Shown piece by piece: positions 1-10,450 of a DNA stretch of 64,000 nucleotides. The notes under the pieces are model-generated. The model had not been told where the DNA came from. It ran no database searches and worked only from the letters and a program-made list of their open reading frames with translations. A program made the position numbers and the translations under genes. The stretch spans positions 15,261,310 through 15,325,309 of the forward strand of contig CM040430.1 in assembly GCA_022702705.1 (NCBI GenBank), read 5' to 3'. Position 1 is the stretch's first letter. Every line of letters begins with the position of its first letter. Origin of the DNA: Papilionanthe hookeriana x Papilionanthe teres. Its lineage: Eukaryota > Streptophyta > Magnoliopsida > Asparagales > Orchidaceae.

Positions 1-1250
1 TGTGGTTTTTTGGAGTGTATAGATGTTGTAAGAGTGAAAGAGGTGCGTATTCTCATTAAGTTAAAGAGTGTAGAGTGTTATTTACCTTACTTTAGTGAGA
101 GTTTAGAGTGTTTTAGTGTGATTGCTGGTATTGGAGTCTTGTAAAAGTCTGTCGGAGTCAGATAAACTTCAAAGGATTGCTTGAATATCATTCAAGATAA
201 GTATTTATAACTTGTTTCTTAAGTTTTGTACTTCTAATTTGAATTATATAAATATGGATTGTGGTATGAATCCTATGCTTTCTGAGTAGTCCTCTTCTCT
301 TTCTCCCTACGAATATGAAATGATTTAGTTAAGGATTTAATTTAATTTTGAGAACTTACTTTTCTTCTTCTATAATTTATGATGATACTTTACCTGATTT
401 TCATTTACATTGCAAACTGATCACTTGTAATGTTAAAATATGCGGAGAATTCTTAAGATCTGACCATGGGCTAAGATTTCTTAACTTTTATGTATCATAT
501 TTCCCTTGGAAAGGTAGATGGTAAATCCTTGAAGGGGGAGGTGTGAATAGATAGGGAGATAATCTTTGAAGGGCTTAGAATTGAATATGTTTTTAGAGTG
601 ACAGGCTAAATTCTATCAATTTGGTTTAAGAAGAGGTGATAGCTCACTAGTAGGTCTGACCATAGGCACCCTTGGGGGGAATCTAGAAGTGAGAGCCTAG
701 AATTTGTCCTTACTACTAACAATACATCCTAATCCAATCTTCAAAAACTAGACTATGTTCTTTATGCACTTGACCAGAGGGTAAATAATATATATGCTCC
801 TATTTGTCACAATACCTTATTCTCAAAGTTCTCAAGCTAATTTAGATGTTTACTAATAATGAAATATTTTGTATGGGAAAAGAATCTTTGTTTATTTTGA
901 TAAAGCATTTAAATTACATTCTTACTTACAACTGCTAAATAAGTAACTTGCATATTTTTTACTTTTTAGTTGATTAGCTATTAAATAGATTTTCTTCTTT
1001 CTTTCTTAATTTTTACTTAGCCTTCCCCGTGGGATTGATATCTAGGGTTTGTAAAAAGAAAGCCCTATATTACTTGAAACGATACGTATATTTGCGTAGT
1101 ACCCCTAATGTACGATTTATATTTATTTACAAAAACTTTGTTTCTGTAATTATCATACACTAGCCGCTTAATCTGATTTGAGGTCAAGTTTGGCCATAAT
1201 TTTTTAAGCTATTTTACTTGCGTAATTGTGGTCGAGTCATAGGCCAATAA
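1..1250 (+). mobile_element. LTR-like relic, truncated by the window edge
   Basis: No coding capacity is visible. Scattered words are shared in the same order with the insertion at 5238-7533: a 'tttacattgcaa...tgtaatgttaaaat' stretch near 400-435, 'ttctttatgcacttgaccagagggtaaa' words near 755-790, and a 'cccgtgggattgatat...ccctatattacttgaaa' block at 1027-1080 followed by 'actagccgctta...gtcaagttt'. Blocks of this type sit at the 3' side of LTRs in several plant Ty3 families. The stretch stops where the minus-strand integrase remnant begins (about 1254), so it probably interrupts that integrase. Its left edge is outside the window. Confidence 0.4.
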
Positions 1251-1253
1251 TAT

Positions 1254-1583
1254 CTAAATTGAAAAAAACTTAAAAGTAGTTCTATCAACTCCATAATGTC
1301 CCCCAAATTCAGAATCATGACATTTCTTAATAATTTCTAGGGTCTCTTCTATAGGTACACATCTTTTTATCACTTGATCTTTATATTTTTTATAAAGATA
1401 TGGGTCATCCCAAAATAAATAGCTAGCATCGTGGATGAATTTCTTCTTTTGTTGGTATGTCATGCCATAGGGCATAATATCACTAACTATAAAATATATT
1501 ATGTTAACATAACAATGAATATGCCACTTAGTAATAACAAACAGTTGCTCATTAGAAAAAAAATTTATTGATTTCATCTTCAT
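1254..1583 (-). pseudogene. Ty3/gypsy integrase N-terminal fragment (old element)
   Basis: This is a remnant of a retrotransposon integrase zinc-binding domain. The 109-residue reading contains 'FWDDPYLYKKYKDQVIKRC' followed by a CH...FGGHYGVDRT segment. That arrangement is typical of the HHCC region at the start of Ty3 integrases, just before the catalytic core. The catalytic DDE core is absent because the coding sequence stops at the neighbouring LTR-like relic (1-1250). The lower-case context is AT-rich and the upstream RNase H and RT are also broken, so no function is expected. The family assignment is firm; the exact lineage is not. Confidence 0.75.
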
Positions 1584-1599
1584 GAATCTCCCAGATGTA

Positions 1600-2990
1600 G
1601 TCTCGATAAATGGTAAGTTGTATGATTATCAGAACCATTCCAATCCACTACTTCAATATCAAATTATTGCATCAAAAGGACCTATCTAATCAATCTCAAT
1701 TTGACATCCTTTTTCAACATCAGATATCTAATAATAGAATGGTAAGTGTAAAGAATACATTTTATTCTAATCAATTAGGATCTAAACTTATCAATAACAT
1801 ATACTATAACCAGTAGCTCCTTCTCAGTCGTAGTGTAATTTATTTGAGTGTCATTAAGGGTTTTACTGGCTTAGTATAGCTTTAAACATTTTATTGTGCG
1901 TTTTCCAAAACTGCCCCAATAACAAAGTTATTAGCATCACACATTTGCTCAAATTGTTTCCCCCTATCAGGTGAAAAAGTAATAGGAGCAATGACTAACT
2001 TCTCCTTTATAATATTGAAGTAATTTAAGTATTCATTGTCAAAATGTAATAGGACATCATTTTCTAAGAGTTGACATAGAGCTTAGGAAATTTTGGAATA
2101 ATCCTTTATACATCGTCTATAGAATCTAGTATGTCCTAGAAAGTTTTTAACTCCCCTCATAGTTGTAGGTGGAGGCAGTTTTTCACTTACATGAATCGTT
2201 TTGGGTCCTATCATACCTTTCTCTGATATTTTTTGTCCTAACACAATACTTCCCGAAACAATAAATTGACACTTCTCCAATTGAGAACCTAATTGGTTTC
2301 TTTAAAATGTTTCAAAATCTTTACCGAATGATCTAAGAAAGAATCAAACGAAGGGCTAAACACTGAAAATTCATCCATAAACACTTCAAATCTTTTCTCA
2401 ATCAGGTCACAAAAAATAGACATCAATAAACGTCATACACCGCTGAAGTATAGCAGGTATGTTATATAACCCAAATGACATTCTTCAAAAAGTAGAAGTC
2501 CTATAAGGACTTGTGAATGTTGTCTTATCTTGATCCTCAGGAGCTATAGTTATCTAATGATACCCTAAATATCTGTCTAAGAAGCAAAAATATGGATGGA
2601 CAGCTAGCCTATCCAACATTTGATCTAGAAAGGGTAAAGGAAAGTGGTCTTTCCTTACGACAAAATTTAATTTTCTATAATCTATAAATATATGCCACCC
2701 AGTGACATGTCTAGTTAGAATTTATTCATTTGTTCATTAAAAATCACCTTAATTCCCCTCTCTCTAGAAACACAGTGAATAGGACTAACCCAGACACCAT
2801 CTGATATAGGATAGCTAATACATGCATCTAACCATTTCAATATCTCCTTTTTAAAAACTTATTTCATAATCAGATTTAATCACCTGTGAGGATCTGCCTG
2901 GGGTTTATGAGTATCTTCCATCATAATCCTATTTATGCAAATAGAGAGAGTAATCCCCTTTATATTTGCTATGATTCATCTAAAAGCTTT
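1600..2990 (-). pseudogene. Ty3/gypsy reverse transcriptase and RNase H remnant (old element)
   Basis: Minus-strand reading, interrupted by stops and shifts, recovers RT blocks in order. Around 2550-2650 there is 'PLPFLDQMLDRLA' followed by a YFCFLD segment, the first catalytic-Asp region. Around 2360-2420 there is 'FEVFMDEFSVF', the position of the usual FMDDFSVF block, with the second Asp of the pair read as Glu. At 2083-2280 there is 'KLPPPTTMRGVKNFLGH' with a following FYRRCIKDYSKIS, the connection just after RT. The part below 2083 should be RNase H but I can read only scraps. The gene is dead: stops occur in nearly every block. It belongs to the same element as the fragments at 1254-1583 and 3470-7960. 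Confidence 0.7.
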
Positions 2991-3900
2991 CTTATAATTC
3001 TTCAGAATATCCACTATATTCTCCTCTTACGAATGAGTAAAATTTGAGGATATGGTAACTGGTAATGTAGATGACTTCCCCAGGTAGGCATACTTTAAGT
3101 GTATAGGAAGCCCCTTCATCTCAAGTTTAGGGGGTTCCTCAATAGAAGAAATAAGAGGTTTACTAGTTTTTTTTCATATCTAGAATCTCAAACCTCTCCT
3201 GAACAAAATTTGAATTATCTGTAACCAATAGGGCTGATTCATCCTGAATGTCTATAACTTCTTTGTCATCCAAATTTAGCACTATTGATTTATCTTCATA
3301 ACTTTCTTAGAAATGGCTACTACACAAATAATCAATTAAATCCATCTGAAAACATCCATCTTCATTCCTTTCATAAGGATACTTCATAGATTTAAACACA
3401 TTGAATGTAACATCCTGATCATTTACCCTCATAGTTAAATCATCTTTTGGCACACTAGGAAAGGTCTAACTAAAATGATTGAAATTTCTTTATCTTCCTC
3501 CACACCAACACAATGAAACAAACAAGAAAGATAAACTTATCAACCTTAACTAAGACATCTTCTATAACTCTCTTTAGATAAGTGATCAATCGATCAACTA
3601 GTTTAAGGGTTACAGTAGGAGACACTTCTCCTAATCCTAACCTTCTTACGATAGACAATGACATAAAGCTTATACTTGGTCCAAGATCACATAAAGCTTT
3701 TCAAAAAAAATCTTTCTCTAATTGCACAAGGGATAGTAAAGCTCACAAAATCCTTAGGTTTCTGAGGAAGCTTCTTCTGAATGATAGCATTGCACTCTTC
3801 ACTAAGTGCAAATGTCTCATGATATCTAAACTTTCTCTTCATGTTAAGAATGTCATTCATGAACTTTACATAAGTCAAAATTTACTCCAAAGCCTTAACA
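2991..3900 (-). pseudogene. Ty3/gypsy aspartic protease region remnant (old element)
   Basis: At 3470-3664 the minus strand reads SLSIVRRLGLGEVSPT followed by VEDVLVKVDKFIF-type sequence ('VIEDVLVKVDKFIFLVCFIV'). This is the C-terminal half of the retropepsin domain of plant Ty3 elements of the Athila/Tat kind. At 3687-3878 the preceding block 'QKKLPQKPKDFVSFTIPC' is the usual sequence just upstream of the protease catalytic site. The DTG/DSG-type catalytic triplet itself falls near the broken junction between these readings and I cannot confirm it. Positions 2991-3470 hold only degenerate sequence between protease and RT. Confidence 0.65.
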
Positions 3901-5237
3901 AAAAAGAATATTAATAGTTAGCTTCTTAAATAATTCCAAATATTTTAAAAATTGCTGATCCAGTTATTGCTGTTGGAGTATTTGAGGAAATGGAGGTAGT
4001 GGTTTTTCTAAATTAATCTTAGCTAGAGATACTTGTTTCTGTAAATCTTTGGAAACATTTTTTCAAAGGTTTTTCAGGTTCTACAACCTCTTTTTCAACT
4101 TCCAAATCTTTTCGAACTACATCCTCAAACTCTCTTCCACTCCTTAATTGGTCAGCAATTACATGCTTACCATTCTTCTCCTTAAGGTTAAACTCAGTGT
4201 CACTAGAAAGAGTTCCTTAGGGTCGATTGCTCAGTGAGTTAGCAATATATCCCAACTAGTTTTTTGTGTTCCATATAGTTGTACCTTGACTTTGCAGTTG
4301 ATTCCCCATCTGAACCTCTTCCTAAGACAACTTCTTCTCCTTGAATTGTGGGTTAGCGTTAAATCCTGGAGGATAAGAAGGACTGTAGTTGGTACTACCT
4401 TGATTATTCAAATTTCCCCATTATTGGTTTCCCATACTAGAATTATTGTTCCAGTTAAAGTTAGGATGATTCTTCCAACCTGGGTTATAGAAATTGAAAT
4501 AGGGGTTATTAGATCTGTTATTAATCTCATTTAAGGTTTCATAAGATGAAGTAATAGAATCAACCATCTTTCCAAATGATTTTTCCTCAATTAATGGAGA
4601 TACTTGAGTTTGGTTTATTCTAATTTTTTCTAGCTTCCTTGATATGGATGTTACCTAAGAAGTTAGAATCCAAAGTAAATCTGTGTCATGTACATTTGCT
4701 ACCTTTTTCTGGTTTACTCTTTGAGAGGGCCATTAGGAATTATTAGTAGTCATCTCTTAAATGAGAGAATAAACCTCATCAAATGGCTTGGACATGAGCG
4801 ATCCACCAATGACAACATCAATAATAGATATAAGGGATCCTACTAAACCATTATAAAAAGTCAAAATAATTAGCCAATCAAGCAGTGAATGATGTGGACA
4901 CTTCCTAAGAAGTTCTTTAAATCATTCCTAAGCCTCATATATTGAATCACCTTCTAACTGGAAAAATTAAGTAATATCATTCCTAAGTTTAGCAGTTTTT
5001 TAAGGAGGGAAATACATAGCTTAGAATTTTTGGGCTAAGTCACCACATGTCTTAATTTACCCAAATACTAATGAGTTTAACCATCTTTTGGCATTATCTC
5101 GTAAGGAAAAAGGAAAAGAGCTTATGTCTTGCAGCATCATCTGAGACACCATTATAATAAAATGCAGTGCATAGTTCTAAGAAACTTTCTAAATGTAAAT
5201 TTTGGTCCTCAGACGGGGTTCCCCCAAATTGGTTGTT
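3901..5237 (-). pseudogene. gag remnant, C-terminal part (old element)
   Basis: Just below the insertion at 5238, the minus strand reads NQFGGTPSEDQNLHLESFLE and then a block ending in VSDDAARHKLFPFSLRDNAK. This is the capsid core of plant Ty3 gag proteins (SEDP-HLxxFLE...PFSLRDxAKxW). Further down (4286-4740) there is a Pro/Gln/Asn-rich stretch with many stops. The upstream half of the same gag lies at 7534-7960; the two halves join in frame if the insertion and one target duplication are removed. Confidence 0.75.
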
Positions 5238-7533
5238 TGTTATGCCTAAAAAAGTGGTGCTTTTTATATACATTTTATTCTTATTTTTAATGATATTACA
5301 CTTAAAAAAAAGATATTTTGCATGTTTTTGGTTTTAGGTACAAGAAATAGAGTTTTAGAGAAAATGGAGCAAAAAAGGTGCAATTTAGAGTAAAATCGAG
5401 CAAAGAAGAAAATTTTAATCTGGCGCACATTATTATATGTTTCTTTGTTTATTCTCCTTTAAATTTATCACATGTTTTTGAATGAAATGTAATTTAAAAA
5501 AATTTTATTTTCATAGTTATCTTGTAGGTATAACTCTTGGAGTAGATTGGAGCTGAAATGGGGTGAAATAGAGCGAAACGGAGGGGCTGCCAGTCAGGTG
5601 GCATCTAGGCATTAGAAAGTGGAACCTAAGCACCCGTATCACCCAGTTCTAGTGTCATGGTACCACATTATGGCGCTAATTTGTCACATTCTGGCGCCTA
5701 GGAGTCAAAAACTATTTTTGATGGCTTCTAGACGCCCCAAGGAGTTATAAGGCGACTTTTAGAACTTGGGAAGGCACCTTTTAGCAATTCAAAAGCCTTG
5801 GAGACTCTAAAGAACATCTAGAGATTGTAGATAGGAGCAGGAAATGTAGATTTCTACATTTTCTGGAGAGATTGGTTAGGTATTTTGAGAGATATGTGTA
5901 AGGAATTTTATGAGCATTGCATGGATCAGTGAAAGAACTCATTGAAGAGATTTTCATCTTTTTTTCAAAGGGGAAAATCTAAGAATTATGTTCTTCATTA
6001 TCTTATAATTGTCGCAAAAAATTTCTAGTAGATTTTCTTTAATTTAGTGAAATTTTCTGTTGTATATTATTCATGCTTAGTGAGTAGTTTTTTTACTCTT
6101 TTCTTTTGATATAAGGTAGTGGCATAAGTAGGAAAATTCATTTTATGATAGAATAATCTTTATTTCCATGTGATCAGTAGTATCTCCTTTGCCTTATTTA
6201 CATAATTTACTAACAATAGGTTATGTTAAAATCAGTTGTAAGTGAAACTAAGACTTAGGAGATCGGTGATATCGCAACTTGAGTGCACTCACATTGACTG
6301 ATTGGCTATGGTGAAGTAGTTTAGGTTGCAATGCAACTTTTAAGGAATTATACTTCATGATCTATTTCTATTTGGAGCTTCTAGGTGACAACTAGTTGTG
6401 CAAAATTAATAGAATACTAAGCATACTTATACACTCGTGAGAGGGTAGGTAGACATATATTCCTTATTGGCACATAATTATTACATAATTCTATCAATTC
6501 TTTTACTGCATATGCCATTATCTTCATTTTACTTTTCTTTTGTAATGAATTGGATGAATGTTTAGGAATTTAGATTTTCTTAGAAATAATCTTATTTCAT
6601 TAATGTGATGGTATTCACTTGAACTTCATTTACAATGCAATTTAGGCATGTTGTAATGTTAAAATTTATTATAATTGCTCTATTATTTGGAAGGGCGGTG
6701 TAAACTCAACAAAGTGATTCCACATTGAATTTATAGGTGAGAAGGTAGTCCAATGATTCAATACAATGTTAAGTAAATATTCATTGATGGGCGTAGAATT
6801 GGTGATTCTTGGGTGATAGACTAGAACCTTAACAAATTTCGTCTAAAGTTTAAAACCTAAGGCCTGGTTAGTTCTATAGAGAGGAGTGAGTAATCTTGAA
6901 ATGATAGGCTATAAACTACCCAACATAACTATATTAATTAGGAGCTTAAATTTAAATTATCCAATATTCTTTATGCGCTTCGGAGAGGGTAAAAAATAGG
7001 TTTGCTCCTATTGTCACTGGCCACTTTAAATTCTAAACATTTCATTCCTGCACTTTATCTAGGTTACCGCACAAAAAAGGTAGTTTTTAACATCTAAAAA
7101 ATTCTCCAAAAAAATTTCTCTGTTAGGTTTATCTTTAGACTTAAGTTTTTATTTAGAGGTAGTTGATAGAAAACACCCTTAATTTTCATTCCAAACTAAG
7201 ATTTAATAGTAGTAGACTAGAATTATCCCATGAGATTCTTTCCTCACTTCTCTGTGGGATCGATACTTTGATCTTAAAATAAAACCCTATACTACTTGAA
7301 AAGATTCATGCAATTGCATCATACCCCTAGTGTGTAAACTATAAATTAAATTTTAAACTCTACAACATCTTTTTTTTGCATACTAGCCGCTTTAATTAAA
7401 TTGGGTCAAGTTTTTGGCCGTGGAATTAAATATCTGTGTAATTGCGGGTCAGATCAAGTATTTGGTGCCGTCACTAGAGATTGACATTGAAGTAATAACA
7501 CATATATGTAAGCGCACATTCTAGGGAGCATCA
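5238..7533 (+). mobile_element. LTR-like insertion (2.3 kb) with 5-bp target duplication
   Basis: The segment begins TGTTATGCC and ends GAGCATCA (TG...CA), and is flanked by TTGTT on both sides (5233-5237 and 7534-7538). Removing it and one TTGTT restores the reading of the gag capsid on the minus strand (IQMMQN joined to NQFGG), which fixes the boundaries to the base. There is no ORF inside. The 3' part has a 'ctgtgggatcgatac...ccctatactacttgaaa' block and, at 7468, a word resembling a Ty3 primer-binding site (TGGTGCCGTCACTAGAGAT). It is therefore either a solo LTR or an internally deleted element; the PBS-like word lying inside the right border argues against a plain solo LTR. The orientation is inferred from that word. 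Confidence 0.7.
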
Positions 7534-7960
7534 TTGTTCTGCATCATTTGGATAAAAGAAGACTTAAGTTCAAATGTGTTAGCTTCTACAGCAGGAGTTT
7601 GAATGCTTAAAATAAATTTCATGTGACGTAGGATTAGTGTAATCCCTTAATAGTCTATGCACATTCTGATGATCATTAATTGATTCTTGGGTATCTACAT
7701 TAATTTTTTTATTGTTCAACATTTCTTCTACAAGTTGTGAAGAATTTTCTATTTTCTAATTTCTCTAATAGTTCTCCCTTGTTCTGAATCGTAGGGTTCA
7801 AGACCTAAAGGTCCCGTGCTATGCATTCACTAACTAAAGGTTCAACTTATAAGTCTACACAAAACAAGAAAATAAAAATATTTTTAAAATTTTCTCTTCT
7901 ATAAACAAACAAAGAATTACACACTAAGACGACAATACAAATTTCGAAGTATAGGTCAAA
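7534..7960 (-). pseudogene. gag remnant, N-terminal part (old element)
   Basis: The minus strand shows RLLRDYTNPT near 7650, then, with a frameshift, an A-V-E-A-N-T-F-E-L-K-S-S-F-I-Q-M-M-Q-type stretch up to 7540. The 'R-DY-P ... VEANxFELKPxxIQM' order is the N-terminal signature of gag in plant Ty3 elements. The reading is broken by the insertion at 5238-7533 and by earlier stops near 7700-7800. Confidence 0.65.
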
Positions 7961-8001
7961 TTGATTCAACTAAAATTATCCTAAGTTAACGACACCTTCG
8001 T

Positions 8002-8019
8002 TCCCCGACAATGCCGCCA
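8002..8019 (-). other. Primer-binding site of the old minus-strand Ty3 element
   Basis: Minus strand TGGCGGCATTGTCGGGGA, preceded by ATCAAGTTAT. This matches the conserved sequence next to the 5' LTR in plant Ty3 elements (TGGCGCCGTTGTCGGGGA type) with two differences. It fixes the orientation of the old element and places its 5' LTR above 8020. Confidence 0.7.
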
Positions 8020-9009
8020 ATAACTTGATACTAGCCTGCAACAGTTCTTAAAACTTTGGTACACAATAATTCTAAGTACATGGGTCTCATGAAAGTATAT
8101 GTATCCTATAAGTAATATTAGATTTTTGAGTCTGGAAAATTGATTCCACAGCGAGTGACGTAATTAAACTTACGAGAAGTATTAGCCTACTAAAATTTAT
8201 CTTAGCTTGGAAGTAAAGTTGGGTTTAGGTTATTCTAATTAGTCCTACTAAATTATAGCAAACTACTATTGAAGGTTTACTCCTAAAGAAATCCAACTAA
8301 ATATAATTGAAATGGTGAAAATTCAAGATATATAGCTACCCTCCCTTGCAATGATATAAGTTGTTTGTAGGAAAATGAATACTTTAAAATGTAATTGTGA
8401 TTGGTGATAAATAGGTGAAACTGTCTTCTATACCCTATCCTAAGTGCATAAATAAGTTTGTTTAAACTGGTTTTAATTTCCTAAACCCTAGTTTGAACCC
8501 ATCAAATATTATTTCCCTATCTATTTGCATCTCCCTATACTTTACTTTTTCTTCAAACCCTACAGTTCAATGTGAATATTCTAATTTTTCTTCCATAGTT
8601 CTCATGAATCATTATGGATCACAAAATATTTTAACTATTCACTTGGCCATAATGAAAATTAAATGAAGCATTGAAAAATACTCATCACATTAAAAAGTAA
8701 AAAACCAATTTTTATAGCATTCTAATATCACTACACAACTTACTTATTCATTACAAGAGGAAAGGTAAATAGAACTACTCACAATAGGTTTTCTATTTAC
8801 ATGAGATATATACATACACATATCAAATTTTCTTTTTCATGGAGCATACACACAAGTAAAATGAGAAATTTACTTTTGTTACATGAAATATAACATAATC
8901 ATGTATAACTCATTCATTTCTTTATGTCTTGGGCTTTTAAGTAGGGTGATGGGAAAGAGAAAGAGTGTAATGTATGCTAAGGTTTACTGATATGATAGAA
9001 GAGTAGGGT

Positions 9010-9290
9010 GGTTAAGCTAGGGTTAGGTGATTGTTACAGGTAAGGGAGAGAGAAAGGGAGATGTGGTAACATGTTTCAGATAGGAGAGAGGTAAGGAGAT
9101 AAGTTGAAATATTGGCTAGGGTTAAATGATGGTTTCAGATAAGGGAGAGGGAGGAAGATGTGGTGAGGTGTTAGATTGGTTTTGATAATGGTTTCATGTA
9201 GAAAGCATGAGGGAGATGTGGCGAGGTATTGTTAGGGTTTGATGATGATTTTTGATTAGAGAGGAGGGAGATGTGATGAGGTTTTCTGTG
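9010..9290. repeat. Degenerate ~60-70 bp repeat, purine-rich
   Basis: About four or five imperfect copies of a unit containing 'gatggtttcagataagggagaggga', 'agatgtggtgaggt' and 'gttagggtttgatgatg'. Spacing varies, so the array is old. The function is unknown. Confidence 0.45.
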
Positions 9291-9364
9291 CGTGGAAGAA
9301 GAAGTGCGTGGGTGCATGAGTGTTAAGCCATGGAAGAAAGGAGGAGGAAAGAAGAGAATTGGGT

Positions 9365-9575
9365 TGCCATGGAGAAAAATAGGTGGAAAAGAGAGGTAAG
9401 GGTCAATCATGGAGAAAAAAAGAGGGAAAAGTAGAGGAGAGGGTCGACAATGGAGAAAAATAGAGGTAAAATGGAGATGAAAGGGTTGAAAATGGAGAAA
9501 AAAGAGGGAAATAGGAGGAGATGGTCGGCCATAAAAAAAAAGAGAGAGAAAAGGGAGGAGAGGATTTAATGAAGA
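9365..9575. repeat. ~42-bp tandem repeat (about five units)
   Basis: Units begin 'catggagaaaaatag' and end 'gagagggtcgaca'. Starts lie near 9370, 9410, 9452, 9494 and 9531. On the minus strand the period of about 14 codons creates a stop-free stretch that reads like repeated Phe/Leu/Pro-rich peptides. I regard that as a by-product of the repeat, not a gene. Confidence 0.6.
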
Positions 9576-10079
9576 AGAAGAGAGGTAAAAAGAAGATTTC
9601 ACATCATGATTTTCTAAAATTAAGTTATATAACACTTATTGAAAGAAGATAATATGCAAATTTATACATTTGCTTTGGATGGAACTTCTTGATTTCATTG
9701 CTTGGATGATGAGAATCCCTTTTCCTTCCTTGATGTAGAGAGGAGAAGCGAGTAGTGGCGGTTTTGGTCTTAGTGTGAAGAGATGAGAAGGCTTGAGATA
9801 TTTTAGCTATGTGAGGAGGTGAGAGAGGGAGAAAGGGCTTTCAAGTTTTAGAGGAAACGAGAGAGCGAATGGGGGATTTGGCCTTGGAGAAGGAAGGAGA
9901 GGGGATATAGTGGTTTCAGTAAGAAAAGAGTGAGGAGTTTTGGGGAGTTTCAGCCAAATGAGATTTAAGTGGAGGGGAAAGGAAAGGAGAGGTTATGAGA
10001 GGTAGAGGGAAATTTAAAATTTGGGAATAGATTTTGAAATTCATTGAGATAGTTATGGTGGTTAGGGACCAATAATAAT

Positions 10080-10320
10080 GCTAGCTTGTTTGAAAGAGAA
10101 AAATGCACTGGTGGTATAATTGGTTTTGGTTAAAGTTATATCTAGCTCAAGATATTTAATTTGAAGTGTCAAGGTATTTATGGTTTATTAGAGGTGGTTA
10201 TGGCCTAAATTTTGACATTAGTTCATTTAAAAGAGAAAATATGTAAGAAATTCAACGGTGCAATTGGTTTTGTTGAAGTGGGCCCTAGCTTAAGATATTT
10301 TAAGTCAAAGTGCGGGCCCC
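10080..10320. repeat. Imperfect two-copy duplication
   Basis: Two copies about 130 bp apart share 'aagagaaaa...gcaattggtttt', 'ctagctcaagatattt' and 'aa(g)tcaaagtg' words (10090-10170 and 10225-10310). No coding function was seen. Confidence 0.35.
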
Positions 10321-10450
10321 ACCTTAGTAGAGAGAAAAACTTCGTGGATTTTGAATGAAATTTTTAATAGGTTTTGTTTGATTAAATTAATTATTATTCA
10401 CACAATTTTATTTTGGTTGAAATTTGATTTAGATTTGAGTTTATTTTGAG

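Larger units (their letters stand above)
8020..10450 (-). mobile_element. Probable 5' LTR side of the old Ty3 element
   Basis: The sequence above the primer-binding site has the look of LTR U5/R on the minus strand (for example GTGGAATCAATTTTCC, then TAGGATACATATACTT and CATGAGACCCATGTACTT). The upper limit is not defined: I found no TG/CA border. From about 8940 the plus strand becomes strongly purine-rich with degenerate tandem repeats. No gene is visible. Confidence 0.35.

Noticed and set aside
9171..9635. 154-codon minus-strand ORF rich in Phe, Leu and Pro
   Set aside because: It consists of the reverse strand of a purine-rich 42-bp repeat; the peptide is periodic and has no domain.
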